Source: Nymphaea colorata (Eukaryota > Streptophyta > Magnoliopsida > Nymphaeales > Nymphaeaceae). From it: a stretch of 64,000 nucleotides of DNA. Positions 1-9,879 of this stretch are shown here, in pieces. Positions within the stretch are counted from its first letter, which is position 1. Every line of letters begins with the position of its first letter. The notes under the pieces were generated by a model. That model saw only the letters and a program-made list of their open reading frames with translations. It did no database searches and was not told the DNA's origin. The stretch is from positions 10,070,704 to 10,134,703 of the forward strand of contig NC_045139.1 of NCBI RefSeq assembly GCF_008831285.2, written 5' to 3'. The translations under genes were made by a program, and so were the position numbers.

Positions 1-409
1 TCGGGGCAATCAAATACCCCCCCTTAAAGTGTTCTTCTGTCATTTTCTAAAAAAAACTCACTTGTGCATAAACCGAGAATAGTTGTTCATCAAATCCCAG
101 ACTTAGTACAATTTCATGTGTCTGTGATGTGGAATGGTTTATATCTCATACATCCGTCTGTCTATTTTTTCATTCACGTGCATATGCAATGTTTGGGCAT
201 AAAAATAAATTATGTTTGGGCATAAAAATAAATATGCATATTAGTAGTATGGTCTACATCCCGCTATAGTGAAGTACAAAACTCGATCCATTTTCATATT
301 CTTGGACCCTATGACGGAAAAATAAAAAATATAAATGTCATAATTAACCTATCAATGACTTTCTCTTCCATTCGTGGTTATGAACGTTTTTTTATTTTTT
401 GTATTTTTA
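1..409. other. AT-rich sequence without a recognised gene
   Basis: AT-rich DNA with no supported reading frame. A short phrase (gtttgggcataaaaataaat) is directly repeated near 194-231. I see no RNA gene or element end here. Confidence 0.5.
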
Positions 410-505
410 CTAGTGAGATTTTATAGCCCCTGGGAGTCTAACCAGCGACTGGGCCCTTGCCAGCTGCTAGCCCACCCAGGTGTGCTACGCCCCTCGGAGA
501 TGCCC
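410..505 (-). repeat. tRNA-derived SINE-like sequence
   Basis: Read on the minus strand, this stretch has a degenerate polymerase III A box (TAGCACACCTGGG) and, about 40 nt later, a B-box-like GGTTAGACTCC (consensus GGTTCGANTCC). It then runs into A-rich sequence. Plant SINEs have this layout. The A box has an extra base and the B box one mismatch, so it would be an old copy. I could not define a tail or target duplication. It could be a chance tRNA-like string. Confidence 0.35.
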
Positions 506-867
506 TGGTCTCTATCAACTTGGAAAGGTTAAATATCACAGAAAAGCAGGTGGAGAGGCACTTGTTTTTTTGCTCTCTATTACCCTATAGTTAACATTCT
601 TTTATTTTTTACTGCCATATCATATATGATCGCCAACTTCTTAATCTTAAGCTGCATTCTTCTTTTCTTATGCATGTATATCTTCACATATATCATTACG
701 TTTTATGCATATTTTGTTCATCACACTACAGGCTTGGAAGCATTGGCTTGTCCTGCTTCTCTACTTCTGCATGTTGTTCTCTTTCGCGAGAAGAATGAAT
801 TCTCATTGAAATGCAGGATTCTTTCTTCTTGTGTGGCATCATTTAACATTTTGAAGAACAATAGAAG

Positions 868-967
868 ATGGACCCAGCGATCAAACTCATGGAAGAACTA
901 CAAGCTAATTGTGAACAAATAACTAGAGAAGTGCAGTTAGAAAGTTCCGTGACAGGCATGCAATTTC
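868..967 (+). other. Short possible coding segment broken by copia element A
   Basis: An ATG at 868 in good context (AAGATGG) opens a frame of about 33 codons rich in charged residues (MDPAIKLMEELQANCEQ...). It runs straight into the 5' LTR of element A. A splice-acceptor-like atgcag lies about 50 bp upstream. If the element and one target duplication are ignored, the frame stops a few codons later. It may therefore be a small chance frame or a damaged first exon. No family is recognised. Confidence 0.2.
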
Positions 968-1441
968 TATAAGATCATTTGGTGGGCCGACATATGTCTA
1001 TAAGGAATTTCAGACATTATGGCTGTCTTAACGTAAATATCCGCTTAAGTGATTGCGTTTTGGGATATTACGTCATTTTAGATAGTATGGGGTAATTTTG
1101 AAATGTATAGATACCAGTACGGAATTACGGACTCTTTGATGGGTGGAATCTGTAATTGTCCTTATTATAAAATGGTAGTGGTCCCTGGGGTCGTGCAATG
1201 GTTGCCTGAAACATTGGTTTCTAGGGTTTTCCTCTTCACCATCTGAGAGAGACCTCAAGCGCGCCGCACGTACCATGAAAGACCATGCTGCGATCTTCCC
1301 GTGCATCAGATCAAATGGATTCAGGTACGCTTCCGCTTCAGTTTAAGGTTTCGTTTATTTCAATGATTAGGAAAGAGCATGATCCTGTTTAGGGTATATA
1401 CGTTTGGTTTTGTATATGCGTTATGGGGAAAAATCCTAACA
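968..1441 (+). repeat. 5' LTR of copia element A
   Basis: 474-bp direct repeat of 6468..6941, ending CCTAACA next to the tRNA primer site. The first two bases are TA rather than TG, one of about 27 differences between the LTRs. It carries a possible TATA stretch (attataaaatgg near 1164). Confidence 0.95.
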
Positions 1442-1443
1442 TT

Positions 1444-1455
1444 TGGTATCAGAGC
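1444..1455 (+). promoter_or_regulatory. Primer-binding site of element A
   Basis: TGGTATCAGAGC, complementary to the 3' end of plant initiator methionine tRNA, lies two bases after the 5' LTR. This is the usual minus-strand primer site of plant copia elements. Confidence 0.9.
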
Positions 1456-1552
1456 CTATGCTCGTTGTTGAATCGTTGTTTTTTTGGCGTTCTTCCCATT
1501 TGGATGTTCCTTTTCTTCAGCTGCAATTTTGGTTTTCAAAAAAAAAAAAAAA

Positions 1553-2032
1553 CGTTCGAGGGGCAAGCAACGGAAGCCGTCGGGCTTCCGCTGCAGTCGC
1601 CTGAGACGCAAGGGGTAAAGCAAAGGACGGCCGGTCTTCGGCGGGCGTCCGTCGCTAGAAGGCGACGGCCGGCTGCCGGCCGTCCTCGCTCGTCCCGCCG
1701 GTGGGTCCCTTGCGGCCATCGCAGCCACGAAAGGGGAAGGAACGGGAAAAGGGGCAGAACGTTAAAGAGGGGAAACCGACCAGATTCGGCCGGTTTCCGG
1801 CGGGCGTCGGCCGGTTTCCGGCGGGCGTCGGCCGGCCACCGTGGCGGCCGACGTCCCGCGTTGCTGGTGGCACCCGCCGGCGGCCACCCACGGTGTTGGG
1901 TGGCCCGCCGGTGGAGCTTCACCGCCCGCCTGCCGTTCGGCAGGCGAGCGGTGGAGACGACGCCCGCGACCGCTCGCGCGGTCGAGCGGGTGGGTCGGGT
2001 CTTGAGAGACCCGATCCGGATCCATCAGTTTT
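1553..2032 (+). other. GC-rich island in the leader of element A
   Basis: About 480 bp of very GC-rich sequence sits between an A15 tract (1538..1552) and an A16 tract (2033..2048), in otherwise AT-rich surroundings. It holds a tandem 21-bp unit (ggccggtttccggcgggcgtc at 1788..1808 and 1809..1829) and many CCGGCCGG-like words. Long open frames exist in several frames on both strands, as expected where stop codons are rare by composition. None resembles a known protein. It may be structured leader RNA or captured DNA. Confidence 0.6.
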
Positions 2033-2148
2033 AAAAAAAAAAAAAAAATTTGTCGCCCGCCCGCGCCTCGCAGTTAAAAGATTTTGGACCGGGTCGGGGC
2101 CGGCAGGACCCGACCCGTATCCATACGGCCTGGTTTTAAAAACTCGAA

Positions 2149-2566
2149 CCGATTCATTCGGTTTCAGACCGGTTCAATACGATTCAGAATCGATTCGGTC
2201 CGATTCAGACCGGTTCGAACCTTCTAGGGACCAGTTCGAACCTTTCAGATCCGATTCGGACCATTTGGGGACCGGTTCATTCATTTCAGAACCGATTCGA
2301 ACCATTTTCAAACCGATTCAGGGCTTTTCAGAACCGGTTCATTCAGTTTTGGAACCGATTCTAGCATTTCAGAACCGATTAAGTTGATTTTTTAACCGAT
2401 TCAAGCATTTTCAGACCGGTTCACTTGATATTTAGACCGATTCAGGGCTTTTCAAACCGGTTCATTGAGTTCCAGAACCGTTTTTAGCCAATTTTAACCG
2501 GTTCAGTGGGTTTTAGAACCGATACGGTTTATTTTTGACCGATTTGTCCAATTTTTAGACCGGTTC
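2149..2566 (+). repeat. Periodic CCGRTTC array in the leader of element A
   Basis: About twenty copies of CCGGTTC or CCGATTC, usually as (A)ACCGGTTC or (A)ACCGATTC, are spaced roughly 18-30 bp apart over 420 bp. Spacers are T-rich, with recurrent words such as agggcttttcag and cattcag. AACCGGTT is itself palindromic. The array lies between the primer site and gag, so it would be in the element's genomic RNA as well as its DNA. Function is unknown. Confidence 0.8.
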
Positions 2567-3263
2567 AGCCCTATTTAGGGGCATGTGGGTGTTCTAGTTG
2601 CGGTTTAAGAACGATAAGGGCCACTTTAAGGCCAATTCAGTGGTTCTTGACCCACTTAAGTACAATTATGGTATCGGTTTATAAAATTTTGGACTCTTTT
2701 GGGTCCATATCATTGAATCATTTGGTTTTGGATTTAATGTAGGGCAAATTTGTGTGTAATTTGGTTTATGCATCAAGTTTTGGATTCATGTAAGGCAATT
2801 TTGTATGTGTCACGTCATTGAATCATTTGGTTTTAGATTCAATGAATGACAATTTTATATGTAAATTTTAATTCATGTATCATGTTTTGCATGTTTTTTA
2901 AATTTATGGGTGTACTTTAGATGAATGTTTGGATTATGAATTTTGATCTTTGGCCATGTCTGTTGTTTGAAATGAGTACGTTTGTACTTTATGTCGCCAA
3001 AGTGACCTCTATTGTACGAATTTGCTTGTTTTAAACATTAGATGATAGTATACTTGATCCATGCGGACAATGATCAGCCCAAAGGAGGATTGTTGTTTGG
3101 TCAGGTTTAAGTATACGGGGCAATGAATATGTGATAATTTTTTTCAGGTTTTCATGTGAATAGCGAGTCAATCCAAAGATAGGCTCGTTGTTTGACAGAG
3201 TTAATTATCTATATTCATTGTTGACCAAGAATACCACTTGCAGTTAGTATTTCAATCCAAATC

Positions 3264-4412
3264 TTGGATATTAATGTTGCATCGGTACCTTGTGATGGGA
3301 TTCAGGCCATTGTATTTAACTTCATTTATATTTGTTATTTCATCTTTGTACATGTATTGGTTGTGAGCATGTTTGGTATTTTTGTTGTTCTTTGTACAGT
3401 GAGTTCTGCTTCTATGATATCTGCAAATTTGAGTACTGTTCCTGAGTTAAATGGTTCGAATTTTAAGGACTGAAAAGAAACTGTTATGATTGTTCTGGGT
3501 TGTATGGATCTTGACCTTGCATTTAGGGAGTTGTGCCCACCTCATCCAACAGATCAAAGTTCCCATGAGAATAAGCAGTACTTTGAACGGTGGGAACGCT
3601 TAAACCGCATGTGTCTAATGATCATGAAGAGATCAATCCCAGAAAATTTTCGGGGATCTATTACTGAAAAGGCTAGTGCCAAGGCGTTCCTTGAAGAGAT
3701 TGAAAAACGTTTTGCTAAAAATGAAAAGGCTGAAACAAGCACTCTTTTGAGTAAACTTGTGACACTGAAGTATAAAAGTAAGGGGAACATACGGGAGCAC
3801 ATTATGGAAATGTCTCATCTTGCTTCAAAATTACAGGCGCTAGGTCTGAGGTTACCCGAAGACTTTATAGTGCATATGGTTCTTCTTTCTCTTCCACCAC
3901 AGTTTGGACAGTTTAAAGTTAGTTATAACTGTCAGAAGGAGAAATGGATTCTTAATGAGCTCATTTCGCACTGTGTGGAAGAAGATGAGAGATTGAAGCA
4001 TGATAGGATAGAAAGTGTTCACTTGGCTACTACGCCTAAAAGTAAGAAAAGAAAGACTATTAAGGAAATTGCAGTTGATCACGCATCCATTAAGAAACAG
4101 AAGAAGCATAAGGAAGGCAAATCAAGCTGCTTCTTTTGCAAGGATGAAGGTCATATGAAAAAGGATTGTATTAAGTATCACGCATGGCGTGAAAAGAAAG
4201 GTACGATTCTTACTTTGGTTTGTTCTAAGGTTAATTTAATTTCAGTACCAAGTTACTTGTGGGTAGATTCGATTGCTACTACTCACATAAGTGTTTCCAT
4301 GCAGGGCTGCCTAAATTGTCGGACGCCAATTAATGCTGAAAGATTCATCTATGAGGGCGATGACATGAAGGCGAAGATTGAAGCCATAGCAGATTTTTTG
4401 AGTTATTGTTAA
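3264..4412 (+). pseudogene. Gag and protease remnant of copia element A
   Basis: Gag-type polyprotein (UBN2-like capsid fold) in two frames. The N-terminal part ends in a stop at 3471..3473, where TGA replaces the Trp codon expected after FKD. The body resumes about 3486 and runs to 4412. A CCHC zinc knuckle is present (CFFCKDEGHMKKDC, 4130-4171). It is followed by a protease-like LWVDSIATTHIS in which the Gly of the DSGA active-site motif is Ile. Gag would coat element RNA in cytoplasmic particles. The stop and the altered protease motif make a working product unlikely. Confidence 0.85.
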
Positions 4413-4559
4413 AGACTGGTTGTTATTTGAATTTGATAGAAACTTATGTAATACCGTCTTTTAGACGGAATTTGGTTGTTATTTCCTTACTGAACAAATT
4501 TGGTTATTATTGTTCATTTGGAGGAAATAAATTTAAATAGTTTCTGCATTCAAATTTGA

Positions 4560-6067
4560 ATTCCACTGGTTCTTTGTCTAGTAGCGATAACCTTTATTTG
4601 CTTGATACGGTTGCTTCATATAATGAAACCTTGCATGTTACGTTTAGTGGTACTAAAAGAAAATTAGCCAAAGAAAATTCTGCTATGTTATGACATTGGC
4701 GCTTAGGACATATCTCTGAAAAGAGAATATAAAGGCTTATGTCAAAAGGAATTCTTGAGTCCCTTGATTTTGCAAACTTTAATGTCTGCACTGAATGTAT
4801 ACAGGGAAAATGAACAAACATTAAGGGGTTATAAGTTTTATTTAATCCATTCAGTAAGTCTTTCTTTGAAAGGGAAACGCCCATTTCTTTGAGGATATTG
4901 AGTTTGGGAGGTGATCAGGTTATGAACATTGCTTTCGAAGAGGGACCTGAGTCCACTCTATCTAGAAGAAGGCAATGATGTCGATCTCCATACTGAAGAA
5001 AAAACTCAACAACCTCAAGAAAATTAAGTAGATGTGTCACATAGGAAATCCATATATGGACTAAAGCAAGTTTTTCAGTCAATGGTATTACAAACTTCAT
5101 CAAGTTATAGTTTCATTTGGTTTCGAAATTAATATGGTTGATGAATGTATATACCAAAAGTTCAGTGGGGGCAAATTTATCTTTCTGGTTTTATATGTCG
5201 ATGATATATTGTTGGCAAGTAATGATGTTGGCATATTGCATGAAACTAAGATTTTTAGTCAACAAAGTTTGACATGAAGGATCTTGGTTGTGCATCTTTT
5301 ATATTGGGGATCCAAATATTTCGAGATCGTTCTCGGGGTATTCTTGGATCATCACAAAAGGCCTACATTGATAAGGTGCTTCAGCGATATGACATGAAGG
5401 ATTGTAAACCATGAAAGACTCCAGTTGCTAAAGGAGACAAGTTTAGTCTCAAACAATGCCGTAAAAGTAAAATCGAATCTAAAGTAATGGAAATGTTTCC
5501 CTATTTGTCTGTTGTGGGAAGCCTTATGTATGTTCAGGTTTGTACTCATTTGGATATTGCATTTATCATTGGAATGTTAGGCAGATACTTAAGTGATTCT
5601 GGTATGGGTCATTGGAAAGCAGCCACAAGAGTTTTGAGGTACTTTAAAAGAACATAAGATTTTATGCTCACATACAGGAAGTCAGACCAGTGGGAGATCA
5701 TTAGGTATTCAGATTTTGACTTTGCTGGGTGCCAAGATAATGACATTCAATCAGGTTTTGTGATTACAGAATTTTGTCACGAGGCTGCGCATTATGTATG
5801 GTATAGAAATACCACTAAGGTTGTTGTGTGACAATAATTCAGCAGTCATGTACTCTTATAACAGCTACAATTTGTCAAAGTCGAAGCACATCGACATTAA
5901 GTTTTTGGACTGTTAAAGAGGGGATACAGAATGGTCAGGTGTCTTTAGAGCATATTGAGACAAACTCTATGATTACAGATCCGCTTACCAAGGGTTTAAC
6001 ACATAAGGTCTTTCACGAACATGTTGTTCATATGGGGGTGTTATCCTTGGATGATGTGCTAGTTTAG
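4560..6067 (+). pseudogene. Degraded pol region of copia element A
   Basis: Pieces of pol lie in copia order in changing frames. The pre-integrase zinc region (HWRLGHISEKRI near 4700) comes first. RT palm follows (LYVDDILLASND near 5195, which keeps the YVDD catalytic motif, then KDLGCASFILGIQIF). RNase H fragments come last (YSDFDFAGC near 5705, a broken CDNNSAV near 5830, LTKGLTHKVFHEHV). The integrase catalytic core between about 4870 and 5040 is absent, and stops occur throughout. This is a relic, not an expressed enzyme. Confidence 0.85.
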
Positions 6068-6467
6068 TGGGAGTTTGTATTTTGTTTGCTCTTATGTATG
6101 GACACATATTCAGTTTTCTGCAGAATAAAGTTTAAAGTTCTTTGGTTCTATTCTGTGTATATATGTTAGGTTTTGATCTCCATAAGGTTTTAAAGTTGGA
6201 CCAGTTGAGAATAGACATGTTGTAATCACGTTACATGTAATTCTCATGCTATACATCCATATCAGATTTATGTCATTGATTATGTTAACATTTGTGATTA
6301 TTGAAGGTTTAGCTAATTTTATTATAGCGAAAGCCGCTTTGGTTCTGTGTTGATATGGTCATGGACGAGATTGGTGAAAATGACGTTTATAAGATAGCAA
6401 TTATGAGCTCCTAAGGTTTTATGTAATGTCTGAATGTATAAAAACATATTTGGCCCAAGTGAGAGAT

Positions 6468-6941
6468 TGTAAGATCATTTGGTGGACCGACATATGTCTA
6501 TAAGGAATTTCAGACATTATGGCTGTCTTAACGTAAATATCCGTTTAAGTGATTGCGTTTTGGGATATTACGTCATTTTAGATGGTATGGGGTAATTTTG
6601 AAATGTATAGATACCAGTACGGAATTACGAACTCTTTGATGGGTGGAATCCGTAATTGTCCTTATTATAAAATGGTAGTGGTACCTGGGGTCGTGCAATA
6701 GTTGCCTGAAACATTGGTTTCTATGGTTTTCCTCTTCCCCATCTGAGAGAGACCTCAAGCGCGCCGCAGGTACCCTGGAAGACCCTGCTGCGATCTTACC
6801 GTGCACTAGATCAGATGAATTCAGGTACGCTTCCGCTTTAGTTTAAGGTTTCGTTTATTTCAATGATTTAGCAAGAGCATTATCCTGTTTAGAGTATATA
6901 CGTTTGGTTTTGTATATGCGTTATGGGAAAAAATCCCAACA
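6468..6941 (+). repeat. 3' LTR of copia element A
   Basis: Direct repeat of 968..1441, beginning TGTAAG and ending CCCAACA. It is preceded by the purine tract aagtgagagat and followed by the ATTTC target duplication. Confidence 0.95.
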
Positions 6942-6946
6942 ATTTC

Positions 6947-7865
6947 AAGTCAGGAAGATGTAAAGAAGATTAATGGTAGTGAACTCAAAGGTCTCGTTCA
7001 TCTGAAGAGGTTCATTGTTTAAGGTCTGATTCATCTGAAGTGCTCGTAAAATACATGTTAAACTTGAAACTGTAAAACTTAAAAGTTCTCCTCATGCTTA
7101 TCATGCTGAGTTTCTGTTTTAGCTTTAAGAGCTGAGATTGGTTTGAAGCATTGTCACAAATAGATAAATATCGGCAAGATTTTTTTTGGATATTTTTCAG
7201 CAAAGTTTTTTTTTTTTTGGAGAAAATCTCTATAATTTAAAAAATTAAAAAAACCATAAAAAACCTTAAAGCTCTAAAAAATATAAAATATTAAAATCCC
7301 AAGAAGAAATCGCTGATTGTAAAGATCTTTTTGTGAATCGAATCAGTCAATCACTAAGCGCTGAACCCAATAGTTTTGAATATATTTAGAAAAATATGAA
7401 AATATTTTTAAAATTAATAATTGAAAAGTGGAAATAATGAAATGCCATAAAATCTAATTGGTTTGCTGCCGACTCTATTGAAATCAGTCGATTCAAGCTG
7501 TAACAGTACCACTTGCATGCTTAACATTTATTGGATTATCAACTTGCCACTTAATGGTTATTATGCTTACATTTCCCATCAAGAAAGTAAAGCATGCTGA
7601 TATTCATTTACAAAATTTATTTTAACGTACTTTAACGGGAAACGACTTTTCAGCATAAATAACAATAATTGAAGCAAACTGATGCACCGGACCAGGAAAA
7701 AAAAACTCTAAATTAAATTAGAAAATCAACAAATTATCTTTTAGTAAGACACATGAAAGTCGAATTTAAAAAGGAAAAAGAAAGAAATATCGAGGTGAAA
7801 AGGCAAGCAAGAAACAAAGAATATGATTGTGCATGTAGGCTAACGTGTGATGTTTTGAAGAACAA
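6947..7865. other. AT-rich intergenic sequence
   Basis: No gene or RNA recognised. It contains A/T homopolymers (near 7207 and 7700) and short chance frames only. Confidence 0.5.
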
Positions 7866-7873
7866 CGACAGCA

Positions 7874-8054
7874 CAGTGGTAGAGCTAGAAATTTTTTGTT
7901 AAAAAGCATTTTAAGTTTAAATATTTTCAAATATTAAGGGGCATTCTTAAGTAAAAAAACTGAAAAATAATGAAATTTTACATGTAAATAAAGTAAATAA
8001 TGTGGGATAGTGTGTGCAATTGCCTACACCAGCTACAAGGTAGCTCCACCACTG
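7874..8054. mobile_element. hAT-like MITE with perfect 8-bp target duplication
   Basis: A 181-bp AT-rich element starts CAGTGGTAGAGCTA and ends with the near-perfect inverse TAGCTCCACCACTG. It is flanked on both sides by CGACAGCA (7866..7873 and 8055..8062). An 8-bp duplication with CAG...CTG termini is the signature of hAT transposons. The element has no coding capacity and would have depended on a transposase made elsewhere. Confidence 0.85.
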
Positions 8055-8582
8055 CGACAGCATAAACATTTTAATTTTTCTGGCTTGCTGAAAAAATAAA
8101 ATACGTAGAAGAGCTCTATATATTTGGTGAATAATTTTGCTGGGGCAAACGACGATCAATTTGAAGACTCATAAACGTCGTTATTATTCTGTCGACCTGA
8201 ATTGGCTTTCTAAATTAAGTGGTTCTGAGCCAATTCAATTTGATGTTTTTTTTTTTGGTTTAAACATATGCCAGTTTCTTTTTTTTTCTTTTTTTCTTTT
8301 TAAGGGTGAATGGTTCATTCCACCGCTCTAAGAGAAGCTACTGCTCGCTTGTGCTTACCCCTAGGTTTTTAAAAAGCATGTTTTTCAAACCTTTTATGAC
8401 TTAAAGGTAAAGCACACTGAGACATGACAATTGCAGAGTTGATATATAGACACACTTTTTCTCTTTTTCTTCTTCTTCTACTTGTCAATGAACTTCTCAG
8501 GATGTCATAGGCAGTGAATTGCCTGACCCTCCCACCTCTCGATTTGCATCGATTTTCTATAAAATGTGAAAGATCATTTGTC

Positions 8583-8683
8583 TTTTGGAGATTGATTTTT
8601 TTAAATAACAATCTTTTTTGGAGATTGATTTTTTTAAATAACAGTCTTTTTTGGAGATTGATTTTTTTAAATAACAATCTTAA
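8583..8683 (+). repeat. 33-bp tandem repeat, about three copies
   Basis: The unit ggagattgatttttttaaat plus 13 more bases recurs at 8587, 8620 and 8653 with one or two changes. Because 33 is a multiple of three, repeating peptides appear in open frames on both strands. I do not consider these coding. Confidence 0.85.
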
Positions 8684-8782
8684 TCGGCTGGTAAATTATA
8701 GAATATGTTTGGTGTCTACATCAATATTATAACTCAAACAAGTTGCCAATTTCACACAATGGTAAAAGTAATAGTAAAGTCT

Positions 8783-9015
8783 GCTTGGATGACACCTTCT
8801 TCTTACCAGTTTTGAGGAAAAAAAAAACTAGGATTTATAAAAATCAAGTTTTCTAATCAGTTTTAAAAACTGTCTTTTTGTTTGGGTAACACATCCAAAG
8901 CCTCATGTTCGAATAAGTTAAAAGGGGATCAGGTTTTTCACTCCCTTTTACAAAACTAGCTTTTGTCAAAACTGGGTTTTGTTTGAACAATACCGAGATT
9001 TGATGTCATCCAAGC
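8783..9015. mobile_element. Possible MITE bounded by 12-bp inverted repeats
   Basis: GCTTGGATGACA at 8783..8794 is matched by its exact inverse TGTCATCCAAGC at 9004..9015. The interior is rich in mirrored gttttga/tcaaaac words. I see no convincing target duplication, so the class is undetermined and the ends may lie slightly further out. Confidence 0.4.
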
Positions 9016-9639
9016 GCTTCAAAAATCTAGTTTTGAAGGCAAATCCTGTTTTTTGAAGTCTCCCCAAACACTCTGCAACTTTTTTGGTTTTGGGTAGCTT
9101 TTAAGTATAAACCCAGATCGATCATGTCAAGCATTCGAGGAAACGTCATATTTAGTCAGGTAGAAATTTTTGCTCGACCAGATCAATAATCTTAGGTGCA
9201 AAACAAAGAATATACGGGAGTCTGGTTAATTTGAAGTGTAGATTATATCGCCTCCTGTGGCGTCTGGTCCTTAACTTTAGTTTGTTCTTTTTGATAAGTC
9301 TCTGTATAGATGGTGCCAGAAACTTAGGAAAAATCATGCCTTTTTTTCCCAATATGTAGGTTCATTATAAGTTCGAAAAATTAGAGCTTTGCTCTTTATA
9401 AACTTTCATAAACTACTCCTCCCCCCTTGTTCTTAGCTCATAGATTGCATTTATGCCGTCAGGATCGGCCACCATACTGGAGCCAGTTCGAACTCAAGTT
9501 CATCTTAAGTTTACCAAACCGAGGTCCTTTTGTCACGGCCCAACAAAGGAGAAAACGAGACCACTTACGATGTTTCCAATTCTGGACAACAGGAACACTG
9601 TTATGGACTGGACGCCGTCCCGTCTCTTGTCCTCCACCT

Positions 9640-9875
9640 TTCGGATGAGCGAGAGGTATTAATCCCACCACCCGAAAAAGGCCCGAAGGCCCCCCCATTC
9701 CCCCTGCCTCCGAGGTCCTGAGCTATGTCGGTGTCGGCGATAGCAACGGTGCACCCTTTAGCTTGGATGCTGCGCCCTATCGCCTTAAGACACAGGAACA
9801 TAGCGCTCACGGGAATCGAACTAAAGACCTGCCTTAATACAAGCTCCTAACTCGACCAACTACCCTATGCCCCTT
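9640..9875 (-). repeat. tRNA-derived SINE-like sequence
   Basis: On the minus strand from about 9875, tRNA-like sequence reads gggtagttggtcgag, then about 30 nt later AGTTCGATTCCCGTGAGCGC. The latter contains a near-consensus B box (one mismatch to GGTTCGANTCC). The A box looks like a tRNA A box with about four bases lost. A non-tRNA body of about 150 bp follows. The 3' end is not clear. A degraded tRNA pseudogene is the alternative. Confidence 0.45.
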
Positions 9876-9879
9876 GAGG

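Larger units (their letters stand above)
968..6941 (+). mobile_element. Copia LTR retrotransposon A, complete ends, decayed coding region
   Basis: Two direct LTRs of 474 bp (968..1441 and 6468..6941) bound a 5-kb interior. They are flanked by a perfect 5-bp target duplication, ATTTC (963..967 and 6942..6946). The 3' LTR begins TG and both end CA; the 5' LTR begins TA through a point change. A primer site for initiator-Met tRNA (TGGTATCAGAGC) follows the 5' LTR, and a purine tract (aagtgagagat) precedes the 3' LTR. Order is leader, gag, protease remnant, pre-integrase, RT, RNase H, which is Ty1/copia order. The integrase core is missing and reading frames carry stops, so the copy is not autonomous. 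I count about 27 mismatches between LTRs (~5.7%), making it clearly older than element C. Confidence 0.95.

Noticed and set aside
1423-2387. 200-aa frames on both strands in the GC island
   Set aside because: GC-rich sequence has few stop codons. The peptides are Arg/Pro/Gly-rich with no known domain and lie in a retroelement leader.
8369-8732. Frames encoding an 11-residue repeat (FWRLIFLNNNL) on either strand
   Set aside because: They are a by-product of a 33-bp noncoding tandem repeat.
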